Assembly: GCF_000002875.2 (NCBI RefSeq)
Contig: NC_009398.2
Coordinates: 553,878 to 617,877 of the forward strand
Length of the DNA: 64,000 bases
Reading direction: 5' to 3'
DNA from: Leishmania infantum JPCM5
Lineage: Eukaryota; Euglenozoa; Kinetoplastea; Trypanosomatida; Trypanosomatidae
The position numbers and the translations under genes were made by a program. The notes beneath the pieces are model-generated. The model did no database searches and was not told the origin of the DNA. It was given only the letters and a program-made list of their open reading frames with translations. Of the stretch, positions 51,755 through 62,703 are shown piece by piece (the first letter of the stretch is position 1; every line of letters starts with the position of its first letter).

Positions 51755-52512
51755 CACGGCTCGGACGACAAGAGGGACCATGAGGAGCGTGCCTGATGCT
51801 AGGTGTGTGCGTGTGCCTTTTCTCCACGAAACGCGCAGCGTCCATCGTCACCTCTCCTGCTTTCGCGTAAAGCTCGTGAGGCCACTCCACTCACTGCTTT
51901 GGGCACGAACACGCACGCGTCGGCTCACACGGGGAGGGGGGTGTCCCCAAGGAAGGCACTGAGCAAAACGCGTAACCCGTCGCGGTCTTCTCCGCTCCTC
52001 CGTTGTGGCGGAGGAGCATCGCACGCGGCCTTTGCTCTTTTGAAATGCGTTCTGGGTGCTGTTGGCGCTCACCATGAACGCTGCAACGCAGCTGCTTTCC
52101 TCTTGTGCTTTCCCACTGCGGAGCGCAATGCTGCGCATGTCGCCGTCGGCGGTCCATTTGGCTTCCGTCTGAAAAGGCGCCACGTCGATGGGAGACGTGC
52201 CTCCTTCCTCGCTTTTCGGCAGCTTCCACCACCACCACTTACCCGACCCTCCCGCCATTTATTTCACGCACTACTCGTCCTTTTTTACTCCACAGAAACT
52301 CTGGGCCACCTTCAGTGGCTCCGTCATCCACGCACGCATACGCACGTCAGGAACGACCCCCGTTATTTTGCTTGGGGATTATTTTGGCATGTGTAGGGCG
52401 AGGGGAGAAAGGTGGAGCTGCAGGTTCTCTAGCGGAGAACACATAAAGCTTTCAGGCTAGCCTCATCACATCTTTCCGCCTCGGTTCACCGCCTGCGCTA
52501 TCCCTGCCAACA
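51755..52512. other. Leader region of CFAP44
   Basis: No gene seen. It contains the splice region at 52223-52295. Confidence 0.55.
52223..52295 (+). promoter_or_regulatory. Candidate trans-splice acceptor for CFAP44
   Basis: C/T-rich stretch ending GTCCTTTTTTACTCCACAG with AG at 52294-52295, 218 nt before the ATG. Confidence 0.5.
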
Positions 52513-55500
52513 ATGACCTCGCCTACGGCCGCGGGTGCTGAAAACCGGCCAAAGCCGTTGCACACGTATCCGGAAGATGTGCCACCCAGCAGCAAGATCC
52601 TCGCACACTGCGGCTTTGACAGTCGTCACTTCAACGCTGTTGCCTACCTCGGTGACAACACCCTGCTCACTAGTGGTGGCAAATTCGTGCTCTTCGTTCA
52701 CGTCGACACCGGCGCAGTGGAGTCGCAAGACGGACCCCAGGATGGGGCTGTTGGCGCTGTCGCTGTACACCCCGGCGGTACGTCGTACGTAGTGGGTGAG
52801 CGCTGCCCTGTAAATCCGCTTCTCCGCGCGTACGGCTGGCCCTCTCGCGCCCAATCTAAAACCTTTGCAGGTGGCGCAGAGGTGGGGTACAGCGCGCTCG
52901 CCTTCAACGTGGGCGGCAGCCGCCTCGCTTCCGTCGCAAGTGCACCCGACTACACCCTTGCCATCTGGGACTGGGAGAACACCTCGCTACTGTTGCGGAG
53001 CAAGTGCTTCAACTCCGACGTGTACAGCGTCGCCTTTAGTCGCTTCGATGACGCGCTCCTCGTTACGGGCGGGGCCGGGCACATCAAATTCTGGATGATG
53101 GCGGACACCTTCACCGGGAAGAAGCTGCAGGGCTCGCTCGGTAAGTTTGGCCGTCACGAGATATCCGACGTCGCCGCGTTTGTGATCTTGGCGGACGGCA
53201 AGGTGCTCTCCGGGTCCGACTGCGGCGACCTTCTCTTGTGGGAGGGAGACCTCATCGCCTGCACGTTTGCCCGCGCCTTTGCCGTCGATGAGCCCGGCGC
53301 CAAAGGATTGGGACAGGCACCTCACGATATTGAGCCATGCCACGACGGCGCCATCCACTTTGTCTCTCTGCAGGGCCGCTACGTGGTAACGGCCGGCGAC
53401 GACGGATACATGCGGTACTGGGATCTTCATGAGCTGGAGGTGGCAGAGGGCACCGGACTGCCGCCGTACTACGCGCCGAACTGCCTTCACGAAGTGTGCG
53501 TGTCGGCCGCGTTTCGCATCCGCTCCGTCACGCTCGATGAAGAGCACCAGCAGTGGGTCATCCTCGACGAGTCTGGCACCATGGCCACACTGCCCTACCC
53601 CCTGCGTAACGGCAAACTAGACACGACAGAGCGAGCGGGGCAGGTGCGACTTCGGCTGAACGGTGTTCCGCTCACATGCGCGGCGGTGTCTCCCGTCGAA
53701 CATGTCGTCCTCACCGGCGGCATGGACGGCGTTGTGCGCTGCATCGACTATGTGTGCTGCGCAGAGCGGTGCCGCATGGAGTGGCCGCGCCATCCGCGCA
53801 AGGACCCGGTGCCGGTGGCAGACATAAAGGTGCTAGCGCCACGCTCGACGGCACAAAGCATGCTCGCGGTGGCTGGTTTTAGCGACGGCACGGTGCGGCT
53901 ACTGGAAATCGGTGAAGGTAGCTGCAGCATTCGAGTGGTTGGGCAGTGGAAGGCGCACGCGGATGGGCTGTGCGCGCTGGCCGTGAACGAGGACGCGTCC
54001 CAGGTGGCCAGCATCTCCCCCAGCGGGCACGTTTTCTTCTTCAGCGTGGAAACGGCACCCTGCACGCTCGACCCTGTGGGCTATTGCGTCGGACCATTGA
54101 AGAACCCCACGAGCGCGGCATGGGACACGCAGGCTGTAGGCGGCCACGGTGGTTGCCTGCTGGGCTTCGAGGGTGGCCAGCTACTCTCGATCCACGCCCC
54201 AGCACCAGGCTCCGTGGACCACAACGAGGGGTACGAGTTTCCGTGTGCATATGACCTGGTGGCGATCCGCCAGCGGCAACTGCCACCGCCAAAGACGGAA
54301 GTTGAGGAGCTCGAGTTGGTGGACGACACCGCTGCGACCGCACTGGACGAGGAGGATGTGGGGCCATGGCCGATCGCCTTCGTCGTGCAATTCCCAGGGG
54401 ATGGTTTTGCGATCGGCATGGGTAAGGAGGAGCTGGCGTACATGTACCAGGGAACCATCCGCTACGCGAACCGGTTGGAGCTGCCGCCCCTGCCCCCCAC
54501 CGGCGTGGAGCCGCCAGACTACGTCGAGGACCCGGCGCTGAACGTGTGCTACCGAGGCTGCGTGCCGCGTCGGGCTTTCGTCAGCCCCAACGGCGCTCTT
54601 GTCGTGTGTGCAGACCGCAACCGACTACTGCTGCGGGAGGCTACAAGTCGTTCGCAGGTGTTTCTGCTCGGCGCGGCGCACGACAGCACGGGTGGCGCCG
54701 TCACCGGCGCCTTTCTCTCTCATAACGGCAGCATGGTTGTCTCTATCGGCACCGACGGCCTTGTCGTGACACAGCTGCGAGACGGCTACGCAGCCCCGCG
54801 TCCTTTGCCGCTTCTTATCGGCAACGCTCCAGCCGTCGAAGATGCCCTCGACATGGTTTCTTCGGCGGCAGCCGCCCCCGCGGTTGTTGCGGTGGCCGAA
54901 GAGGTCGTGGGGGCTGCCGACGCACCCGCTTTGTCGGTGCAGGAGCAGAAAGAGGCGGACGACGCAGCTCGGGCCGCGGCAGAGAGGGAGGCGAAGCTGC
55001 AGCGCTTCTTGAATAGGCTGGAGAAGGTGCGCGACGCGTACGCTGAGCTGGTGCACCGCAACGAACAGTTGCCGCCTGGCCAGCGACTGAGCAGGGACGA
55101 AATGCAACTCGATGCGTCGCTCCAGGACGCCCTCGACGCGGAGAAGCAGCGCCGAGTGCGAGAGGCTGAAAAGGAGTATATCCTGCCCACCGCCCGCGAA
55201 GATGTCAAGACGGCCAAGCTGAAGAACTGCTTCCTCGACAATCTGCTCTACGACCGTTTTGAACTAGCGGCCATCGAAGGGGGCTTCTCCGTCGCCTCCT
55301 TGCGCCTCTTCGACCCACACGAATCCATCGCCAAACTGGACGCGGCTGCTCGCCAGCTAGCCGAGTCGGACGTAGAGAAGGAAGAGGACGGGGCAAGTGA
55401 CAGCGAGCAGGATGGCGCCGGTGCAGATGCAGCAGCGACAGAGCCCATAGTCGCGGAAGACTCTCAGGCAGCCGGCGTCGACGCCGCCGCCGCCCACGAG

Positions 55501-57762
55501 CGGCCTGACGATCTGGTTGGAATAGCCACCATCGGCGCCTCCGTGAAGCAGCAGCTCGACAAAATGGTTACACGCCGTCGCGAGCGGCAAGAGCGGCGGG
55601 ACGGCTATGCGCGTTTGTTGGACCGCAAGCCGAACCCAGCAATCGACGACGCAGCGCTGAAGCAGCAGATCGCCATGGACCTAAAGAACCGAGGTGACTG
55701 CACGTTTCGCACAGATGCAGCGTACCGAGGCGAGCACCCGTACCGCCCCACCGCAGTCGCCAAGCTGCAGCGCATGATCCACCTGATGGAGGACATTGTG
55801 CGCATGAAGACCTCCTTCAACGAAGACTTGCTCAAGCTGCGCGAGGAGAAGCGGCACGCCTTCTCCCGTCTCAACTGTATGCGCCAGGACTACGGAAAGG
55901 TGCTGTTCCAGCTGGGATTGTGCGCCTCGCCTGAAATGCCTGAACTATCCCTCACTGTTGAGGAGGAGCCCGAGACGCTGTACACGATGGACCGCGACAA
56001 GCTCGAGGCGTACAACAAACAGAAAGCGGAGGAGCGGGCCAAAGCGGAGGCGATGAAGGCGCATCGTGGTTTTGGCGCGGACCTGGCCGGCGCGCAAGCG
56101 CCCGAGCGCTCGCGGGACTCCTCTACCGTGGCCATCGGTGCCGGGCCTGGGACTATGATCACGCCGCAAAAGCGCTCCAAGGGCAGCCACTTCCCCTCCT
56201 ACCTCGGACGAGGCTCACGGCTGAGCGCCATCGGCAGCCTGGCGATGCGGGAGCGCATGGACGCCGATCTGAGGGGCAAGCTCCACAATGTAACCCTCAC
56301 GCCAGAAGAGAAGGAGGAGCGGGAGATGCAGCGCGCCGTGTTGGAGCGGGACATGCGGCGCTTGAAAGACGCCATGGCGGCGGTGCGGGCGGAGTTCAAT
56401 GACAAGCTGGAGTCACTGCGGCTGCGTCGCGCGGCGCTCGACGTCGATCTGTGCCTTATGACGAGGTGCCTGACCCTCTTCCACCGCGAGTATCAGCTGC
56501 TGCTGATCTTTCGCTCGCAGGACAAGAAACTCCGCGCTGTCTTGACGGCGGTGAAGCAGGAGCGGGAGTCGGTGCAGCGCGCCATTGCATCTCAGCACAC
56601 AGACCTAGCGTCTAGCGAGGAGCGCATTCGCCACCTCACCGCGCAGCTCAAATCCACAAATCAGGCAGCAGAGGCGTACATCGACGATCATTGCCCAAGC
56701 GACAAGCTGACGTACATTAAGCGAGTCTACTATCGGCAGCTGAAGCGCCGGCGCCGTCCGGAGGATGGGGACGACGACGATGACGACATCACCAGCGATG
56801 ACGACGAGGACGAGGACGACGGTATCGGCGAGGAGGTTCGGCCGCCCAACTGCAGCGTGGAGGCGTGGGAGGGCATGCTGAAGTGTCGTGAATCTCGCCT
56901 CGACCTGACGGAAGCCAGTGACGCGGCTAAAGCAGAGGTGGCGAGCATCCGCAAGCAGCTGGAGAAGAGCGAGCAGCGGCTGCAGGAGCTGGCGGAGCAT
57001 GTCAAGCAGTGCCGAGCCGAGGTGCAGGTGCTCGAGGAAAAGAAGCGGAAGGAGTTGAACATGCTGTATACAGCGGTGCCACTCCGCCTGAGTCAGGTGC
57101 GGTGCCTTGAAGCCGATGCGCGGCTACCGTCCCACCTCCCCGATCAGCCGGTAGTTGTCATCTCCGCGGAGCAGATGAGCGCGCTGCGACAGCGCATCTT
57201 TGACTTGGCTGACCAGAAGATAGAGCGCCGTGACGAGGTGGCGAGACTGACGGCGGAGCTGCAGCCGCTCAAGGAGGCGCGTGCGGCCTCGAATCGCGTG
57301 TTCGAAGAATGGCAAGACAAGGTGAACGAGGTGATGCTACTTCGCTTTGGCCAGCACGTTGACTTAGAGATGCTGGAGTCGTGCGGGTCCAGCTGGGCAA
57401 TAGAAGCGAAAAAGGAAGAGCTGCACCACCTTGAATTGAAGTGGGCACGATCGGTGAAGAAGGTTGAAAACCACATTGCCGAACTCCGCACGCGCCTCCA
57501 AGACAAAGTCTTTGCAAACACGAGCCTGCTGCAGAACCTCGGCGATCTCGAAACGGAGCGTCAGCGCGTAGATTCTGTGTTGTCTCAAGCCACTTCCAAG
57601 ACGGTGCAGCAGTACTGCGGCACGACGGTCGCATCGAAGCAAGAGCGTGCCGTGCTGCGCGAGCTCATTGCCGCACAGCAGGAGGAGATAGACGCGCTCA
57701 CGGCCGAGATCCTCATGCTGAAGCGCAAGGGCGGACACGTCTATAGTCAAGCCATGATGTAG
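52513..57762 (+). CDS. CFAP44: CFAP44-like axonemal WD-repeat and coiled-coil protein
   Basis: 1,749 residues. The N-terminal half is WD40 repeats with family-specific text: VGAVAVHPGGTSYVVGER, LASVASAPDYTLAIWDWENT, GHIKFWMMADTFTGKKLQG, LADGKVLSGSDCGDLLLWEG and YVVTAGDDGYMRYWDLHELE. This matches animal and ciliate CFAP44 closely in order and wording. From about residue 810 the protein is charged coiled coil with an acidic insert (DDDDDITSDDDEDEDD, near 56770-56820). CFAP43/CFAP44 form the tether that links the inner-arm dynein f motor to the doublet microtubule; loss in humans gives abnormal sperm flagella and loss in T. brucei impairs motility. Length is in the usual range and no break is seen. 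The start MTSPTAAGAENRP follows the splice tract. Confidence 0.95.
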   Translation: MTSPTAAGAENRPKPLHTYPEDVPPSSKILAHCGFDSRHFNAVAYLGDNTLLTSGGKFVLFVHVDTGAVESQDGPQDGAVGAVAVHPGGTSYVVGERCPVNPLLRAYGWPSRAQSKTFAGGAEVGYSALAFNVGGSRLASVASAPDYTLAIWDWENTSLLLRSKCFNSDVYSVAFSRFDDALLVTGGAGHIKFWMMADTFTGKKLQGSLGKFGRHEISDVAAFVILADGKVLSGSDCGDLLLWEGDLIACTFARAFAVDEPGAKGLGQAPHDIEPCHDGAIHFVSLQGRYVVTAGDDGYMRYWDLHELEVAEGTGLPPYYAPNCLHEVCVSAAFRIRSVTLDEEHQQWVILDESGTMATLPYPLRNGKLDTTERAGQVRLRLNGVPLTCAAVSPVEHVVLTGGMDGVVRCIDYVCCAERCRMEWPRHPRKDPVPVADIKVLAPRSTAQSMLAVAGFSDGTVRLLEIGEGSCSIRVVGQWKAHADGLCALAVNEDASQVASISPSGHVFFFSVETAPCTLDPVGYCVGPLKNPTSAAWDTQAVGGHGGCLLGFEGGQLLSIHAPAPGSVDHNEGYEFPCAYDLVAIRQRQLPPPKTEVEELELVDDTAATALDEEDVGPWPIAFVVQFPGDGFAIGMGKEELAYMYQGTIRYANRLELPPLPPTGVEPPDYVEDPALNVCYRGCVPRRAFVSPNGALVVCADRNRLLLREATSRSQVFLLGAAHDSTGGAVTGAFLSHNGSMVVSIGTDGLVVTQLRDGYAAPRPLPLLIGNAPAVEDALDMVSSAAAAPAVVAVAEEVVGAADAPALSVQEQKEADDAARAAAEREAKLQRFLNRLEKVRDAYAELVHRNEQLPPGQRLSRDEMQLDASLQDALDAEKQRRVREAEKEYILPTAREDVKTAKLKNCFLDNLLYDRFELAAIEGGFSVASLRLFDPHESIAKLDAAARQLAESDVEKEEDGASDSEQDGAGADAAATEPIVAEDSQAAGVDAAAAHERPDDLVGIATIGASVKQQLDKMVTRRRERQERRDGYARLLDRKPNPAIDDAALKQQIAMDLKNRGDCTFRTDAAYRGEHPYRPTAVAKLQRMIHLMEDIVRMKTSFNEDLLKLREEKRHAFSRLNCMRQDYGKVLFQLGLCASPEMPELSLTVEEEPETLYTMDRDKLEAYNKQKAEERAKAEAMKAHRGFGADLAGAQAPERSRDSSTVAIGAGPGTMITPQKRSKGSHFPSYLGRGSRLSAIGSLAMRERMDADLRGKLHNVTLTPEEKEEREMQRAVLERDMRRLKDAMAAVRAEFNDKLESLRLRRAALDVDLCLMTRCLTLFHREYQLLLIFRSQDKKLRAVLTAVKQERESVQRAIASQHTDLASSEERIRHLTAQLKSTNQAAEAYIDDHCPSDKLTYIKRVYYRQLKRRRRPEDGDDDDDDITSDDDEDEDDGIGEEVRPPNCSVEAWEGMLKCRESRLDLTEASDAAKAEVASIRKQLEKSEQRLQELAEHVKQCRAEVQVLEEKKRKELNMLYTAVPLRLSQVRCLEADARLPSHLPDQPVVVISAEQMSALRQRIFDLADQKIERRDEVARLTAELQPLKEARAASNRVFEEWQDKVNEVMLLRFGQHVDLEMLESCGSSWAIEAKKEELHHLELKWARSVKKVENHIAELRTRLQDKVFANTSLLQNLGDLETERQRVDSVLSQATSKTVQQYCGTTVASKQERAVLRELIAAQQEEIDALTAEILMLKRKGGHVYSQAMM

Positions 57763-59598
57763 GCTCGGTGCAGCAGCGTTTTCGGTTTCCATGCCGCAAG
57801 ATACGCCGACACTATTCTCCCTCGCTCTTTGCGGCTGCTCGTGGCCAGCGCTTCTCTCTGCACATTCCAGCCGCCACAGCAGCCCTTTTGAACGACGGCT
57901 CTTTGCCACTCTTGCGTCCTTCCCTTATTTTCTCTCACGTAGCGTTTCCCCTACTCCTACGCTTTCACTTGTTTAAAGGGGTGAAGATGGACTAGCGGTG
58001 CCGTTCTAGCGAGGACGTACGAAACGTCGAGAAGCCGCAAGCGATTGTCTGCGTCATGTACTGGCCCCCGCCACCTAGCCTACCCTTTCCCTCCCCGGTC
58101 ATGTTCTATGTGAGTGCCGTCATATGTGTTTGCCGCGAACTATGCACTCGATGTACCCATGTATAGAGCCCGATCTTTTTTTCTCATGAGAAGAGATGGC
58201 AGTCGGCATGCGCTTGTGCATCTCTGTGGTGTGCGCTGTTTTCCGAATGACGTCGCCAGAGTGCGGGGCACTCCGCTATACTGCGAAAGTGGCGCGCCCG
58301 AGCGGCGAAGCACCGACTCACGGCCTCTTCGACTCTCTCTCCACTTTTGTGTAAACAAAGAAAGACGCTTAGCCCGTTGTCCCTTGTATGCGTTTTCACT
58401 CACTTCACTTGTTGCTACCCGTGAGGGTCAGAGCCAAGCGCCAAACGAGTAAAGCAGAATCGAGCGCCTCCACTGCTCCTTGCCCCAACTACAGTCGCGC
58501 TTCTCGCGGCATCTTATGTTCCTCCGGCATTCCGTTTCGGCGCTGTTGATCATTCTTTGTGGAGTTTCCGGCTCTGCTGGCGACTCTCTCCCTTTCTACT
58601 GCCACGCGCCCCCGCCCCCTCCGCAATGGTGCTGCCATTATCGATAAATGTGCACTTGGCTCTCCCATTGCTAATCTTGTTATCCCTGTCTGACAACTCT
58701 GTTCTCTCCCTTCCTCCTCCGCCTGCCTTGCGCTGTCCGCCATTTCTGCTGTCGCTGTTTCTTTTTCCATGTCTGTTGCTTTTGCTCGCACTCACGCAGA
58801 AGTAGCAGCGTGTAGCGAAGCCGTTTGGCCATCTACCGTCCTTGCCGCATCAGCACCCCTCTCGCCTCTCTTTCGTCTCTTGTTTGTTTGTAAGTACTAT
58901 TATTACATCGTTCATTTCCTTGTCGATCTGAGTGAGTGGGCCCGTCTTTGCGTTCTGCTCGTGGCTCGTTTCTTATTCGGCTCTTCATTACCAATAGCAC
59001 ACACCTCGACAGACAACATTGGCGCCGTCGCCTTCATCACTGCAGCGGCTGTCGCACTTCCCCCCCCCCAACCTCCATCCTCACCAAGACAACGATAACG
59101 ACTACGACCCCCTGTACGTTTTTTGCGGGCAAAGACCTAGCACGTGCCTATCTGTCTTTTCGTTTCCTTGTTCCTTCGTACATCTCGCTCACGCTCTCGT
59201 TCCTTTACTCGACTAACGAACTTCGTGTCCTCCACACCTTACGACCACATATATTGTTCGTTCCGTTTCAGTCGCTTTCATCGAATACCTCCACTTGTGT
59301 GTGTCAGTGAGTGCTGTGCGCGGGCTCGCTTTTTTCATTTCGTGCCCATTCAAACACGCACACTCATACCATTGCGCAAACGGCTGTGCTCGACGACAGC
59401 AACACCACAGAAAGGAAAACAAGGGGATCAACGCGTATACGCACACACACACAGACGACCCGGCCTCTTCCGTAGGGTGCCCCTGTCGCGTGTAGTTTCC
59501 CGCTCTGTTTGGATCCCCTTCGGGCTACAGAACGCCAAAGCACCCCGACAGAACCTCACCCGCCTCTTTTTTTCCGTCGGCCAAGCACCTCGCGCATC
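57763..59598. other. Long intergenic region, no gene seen
   Basis: UTR-like C/T-rich sequence. Pyrimidine tracts occur at 58560-58780 and 59145-59290, and a T7 run at 59570-59576 lies close to the next start. No coding region supported. Confidence 0.6.
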
Positions 59599-62500
59599 AT
59601 GTCACTATTCGGTGAGCCTCTACCCTTCGAGGATGACACAGCGACCTCGCTCATCCGTCGGGTCGGCTTCCCGCCGGATAAGATGTACGCCCAGATGCCA
59701 GAGGTCTACCTCTGCCCGTGCTGCAGCGAGTTCAGCAAGCAGGAGGAGCGCGAGCGTCTTTTGCGCGAGGCCCGCGACGCCAAGGAGGCTGAGCGTCGCC
59801 GCCTCATGCAGCTCGATGTGTTCGAGGAGCGTGCGCGGCCGCTGCCCTCAGGCGATATCCGTCGCAAGGCATACCGGCGGATCATGGAGGATGATGAACT
59901 GGCCGAGACCGCCCCGAGCGTGCCGCCACCACCGCAGACGATCGATGAACTGCGCCGCGCCAAGAAGGATCAGAAGGTGCCGAAGCTGATCGTCACGGTC
60001 CACTGTGGCCGACACGTGAGCGCTGAGCACGATGACCGGATCTCCGTGATCGTGCGCTGCGGTGCCTTTGAGGGCCAGACCGAAAAGGTGCTGCGCGGCA
60101 AGGAGGTGATGGTAACGTGGGAGGAGCTCTTCGAGTTCCCGTACATCAACCACAACGAGCCACTGGAGGTGCTCGTCGTGAACGATGCTCTCCCCGAGAA
60201 GAATGACCAGCTGATCGGCGGCGTGATGATCCCGTGCGGCGCCCTGCACGACCGCAGCCACGGCGACCAGGAGCCACTGCCGATCATGCCGGAGGACAGC
60301 ATGCAGACGGGCTACGGCAGCTGTCAAGAAGGTCCGCTGGGCACCATCGTGGCCTCTTGGTACCTGCGCGGCGCCGACGACAAGATGGACGAGGAGGCAA
60401 TCGAGCAGCAGACGCTAAGCGTGCCGCTCGGCTGTACCTTTGTGGTCCACCACTTATTCCAGTTCACCGACTACGGCGCGGAGGCGTACACCGGCGGTGT
60501 CCTGTGTGTGCTGCGCGACACGGACGACAACTGCTCCGAGTCAGTGCTCTACAAGCCTGGGGCTCAGCCAGAGCCATCGCTGTCGCCTTACTACGCCAAG
60601 GATGGCTACTACTACCTCCCTGGGAATCCGTCGCAGGTTATGCAGCTCAACACCGAGAGGAAGCTGGGCCACATCCTCGTATGCGTACCGAAAAAGGAGG
60701 AGAGCTCGTCGGAGGAGGAGGAGCTTCTCGTCATTGGCGCGGTGCCGCTGGAGTTCGAGCGTCTGTACAACAAGGGAAATGCGGTGCTGCTGATTGAGTC
60801 AAAGTCGAAGGAGGACGCCCTCTGGGGCGAGATCGAGGTCGAGTGGGCGAACAAACCGCTGGATGATTTGGACCCGCACCCTTCCTCCCTGGCAGTGCAG
60901 AAGGAGTCGCTGTTTTTCACCATCGTCCGCGGCTTCAACCTTGTGCGGCGTGACGGCGGGCCCGTAGCGGAGGGCTACGTGTCTGTTGCCTCTGGCGAGC
61001 TGGAGGGTGTCACCGTGGAGGCGCCGGCCACCCAGGACTCCGACGGCAACAACATCATCAGCTGGAACCAGGAGGTGCGCTTTGTGGAGGTGGATCCAAA
61101 TGAGAAAATTGTTGAAGTGCAGGTGCACGAGAAGGGCCGCCTCGTGTCTGTCGGCCAGTGTGAGGTAGACGATGAAGAGGGGGTGGTTATCATTCAGATG
61201 CACCATGCTGCGAATATCAACGAGGAAGCTGGCGAAGTCGTTGGAAGCTACAAGCGTCTGCACGCCCCGCGGCCGGTGGAGGAGGACATATACCGGAAGC
61301 GCCGTGCTGCCGAGGAAGCAGCCTACAAGGGTGCTGACGAGGAGGACGAAGAGCAGGAGGAAGCTCACCCTGCCGCCGTGCTGGATGAGAGCAACGTGCA
61401 CGAAGACGAAGAGGAGGAAGAGGAAGAGGAAGAGGAGGAGCCGCAGGCGACGCGAGCACCCCCGATGGCTGATCGCGCCATGAGCATCAACGAAGATCTT
61501 TCGGAGGAAGAGAAGGAGGTCGACGAGGCCGCGCCACACGAGACGCCTCAATGGCAGAGGAGCCAACAGGGAGAGCAGGAGCCCGAGGAGGACGAGGAAG
61601 AGGTGCCACAGCAGCTCGAGTATCTCGAAGAGGCGCAGTCTGAGGAGACGCAGCCTAAGGAAGAGCTGCAAGAGGATGCGGCGCAAGAGCAGCAGCTTGA
61701 GCCGGAAGTGGAGGAGGAGCCGCAGCCCGAGGAGGAGGAAGATGCCGAGCATCTGGTTGAAGAGGCGTTGGAAGAGGTGTCAGAGCCCGAGGAGACGGAA
61801 GAGGGTCTGCGGCGGCCTGCGACGGCGTCGGAAGCCGCTTCGGAATCCGAGGCGGGGGAAGAGGGTCTGCGCCGGCCTGCGGCGGCGTCGGAAGAGGCGT
61901 CGGAAGCCGCTTCGGAATCCGAGGCGGGGGAAGAGGGTCTGCGCCGGCCTGCGGCGGCGTCGGAAGAGGCGTCGGAAGCCGCTTCGGAATCCGAGGCGGG
62001 GGAAGAGGGTCTGGGCCGGCCTGCGGCGGCGTCGGAAGAGGCGTCGGAAGCCGCTTCAGAATCCGAGGCGGGGGAAGAGGGTCTGCGCCGGCCTGCGGCG
62101 GCGTCGGAAGAGGCGTCGGAAGCCGCTTCGGAATCCGAGGCGGGGGAAGAGGGTCTGGGCCGGCCTGCGGCGGCGTCGGAAGAGGCGTCGGAAGCCGTTT
62201 CAGAATCCGAGGCGGGGGAAGAGGATCTGCGCCGGCCTGCGGCGGCGGCGGAAGAGGTGTCGCAGCCCGAGGAGGAGCAGCCGGAGGAGGAGGAGTACCA
62301 CGGAGAGCTGCACCGCCAGGAGTACGAGCCGGAAGAGGCGCATCAAGTGGAGTTTGGCGAGTTTGAGGCTGAGCACTACCACGCCGCGGCGCGGTCTGCC
62401 GGCACGCCTACGGCGGAGGCGGGGGCGGCTTACCATGCTACCGCCGGAGGACGGCAGCGCCGCCGTCCGTCGTGGGTGTCGCCTGCCACGAAAAGCAGCG

Positions 62501-62703
62501 GCTACAAGCAGCCATGGTATCCGTCTGGTGCTCCGGAAACAGATCAGCACATTCCCTTCTCCAAGACTAAGCTGTCAAAGAAGAACCTCGAGAGCATTCG
62601 ACAACTGGAGGCGTGCAAGTCGCGCATCGAGGAGGAGTCGGTGCGCCGTAGCAGCACCCCTCGCCGCTCAAGCACGCGTGGCCTATCCCCCAGCTCCCAG
62701 TAG
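59599..62703 (+). CDS. Large C2-like-domain protein with acidic, tandem-repeat tail (function unknown)
   Basis: 1,034 residues from the first in-frame ATG (MSLFGEPLPFEDD). A small Cys cluster (VYLCPCCSEF) lies near residue 38. A C2-like beta-sandwich follows at about 127-235 (VPKLIVTVHCGRHVSAEHDD, VMVTWEELFEFPYINHNEPL, LEVLVVNDALPEKNDQLIGG), then a middle beta-rich part (about 260-430) and a second C2-like unit at about 436-560 (ESLFFTIVRGFNLVRRDGGP, IVEVQVHEKGRLVSVG). Canonical calcium-binding aspartates are not evident, so membrane or protein binding would be calcium-independent. From about 590 the chain is E/A/P/Q-rich, with 24-residue repeats at about 751-895, ending in a basic S/R tail. 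It resembles cytoskeleton-associated kinetoplastid proteins in style only; I do not name it. Confidence 0.85.
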   Translation: MSLFGEPLPFEDDTATSLIRRVGFPPDKMYAQMPEVYLCPCCSEFSKQEERERLLREARDAKEAERRRLMQLDVFEERARPLPSGDIRRKAYRRIMEDDELAETAPSVPPPPQTIDELRRAKKDQKVPKLIVTVHCGRHVSAEHDDRISVIVRCGAFEGQTEKVLRGKEVMVTWEELFEFPYINHNEPLEVLVVNDALPEKNDQLIGGVMIPCGALHDRSHGDQEPLPIMPEDSMQTGYGSCQEGPLGTIVASWYLRGADDKMDEEAIEQQTLSVPLGCTFVVHHLFQFTDYGAEAYTGGVLCVLRDTDDNCSESVLYKPGAQPEPSLSPYYAKDGYYYLPGNPSQVMQLNTERKLGHILVCVPKKEESSSEEEELLVIGAVPLEFERLYNKGNAVLLIESKSKEDALWGEIEVEWANKPLDDLDPHPSSLAVQKESLFFTIVRGFNLVRRDGGPVAEGYVSVASGELEGVTVEAPATQDSDGNNIISWNQEVRFVEVDPNEKIVEVQVHEKGRLVSVGQCEVDDEEGVVIIQMHHAANINEEAGEVVGSYKRLHAPRPVEEDIYRKRRAAEEAAYKGADEEDEEQEEAHPAAVLDESNVHEDEEEEEEEEEEEPQATRAPPMADRAMSINEDLSEEEKEVDEAAPHETPQWQRSQQGEQEPEEDEEEVPQQLEYLEEAQSEETQPKEELQEDAAQEQQLEPEVEEEPQPEEEEDAEHLVEEALEEVSEPEETEEGLRRPATASEAASESEAGEEGLRRPAAASEEASEAASESEAGEEGLRRPAAASEEASEAASESEAGEEGLGRPAAASEEASEAASESEAGEEGLRRPAAASEEASEAASESEAGEEGLGRPAAASEEASEAVSESEAGEEDLRRPAAAAEEVSQPEEEQPEEEEYHGELHRQEYEPEEAHQVEFGEFEAEHYHAAARSAGTPTAEAGAAYHATAGGRQRRRPSWVSPATKSSGYKQPWYPSGAPETDQHIPFSKTKLSKKNLESIRQLEACKSRIEEESVRRSSTPRRSSTRGLSPSSQ
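61849..62280 (+). repeat. 72-bp in-frame tandem repeat, six units with a 144-bp higher-order pattern
   Basis: Units start at 61849, 61921, 61993, 62065, 62137 and 62209, each encoding EAGEEGL(R/G)RPAA-ASEE and onward. The R/G position runs R,R,G,R,G,R; TCA replaces TCG in the serine codon before units 4 and 6. Thus units 3-4 and 5-6 are a two-unit duplication. A shorter, older partial unit precedes at about 61795. Confidence 0.9.

Noticed and set aside
60799..61752. Minus-strand leucine-rich frame of 317 codons
   Set aside because: It is the antisense of the GAG/GAA-rich acidic tail, so CTC/TTC codons give spurious Leu runs.
61849..62280. CRISPR-like array
   Set aside because: The units are contiguous, in frame and without spacers; this is a coding tandem repeat in a eukaryotic gene.
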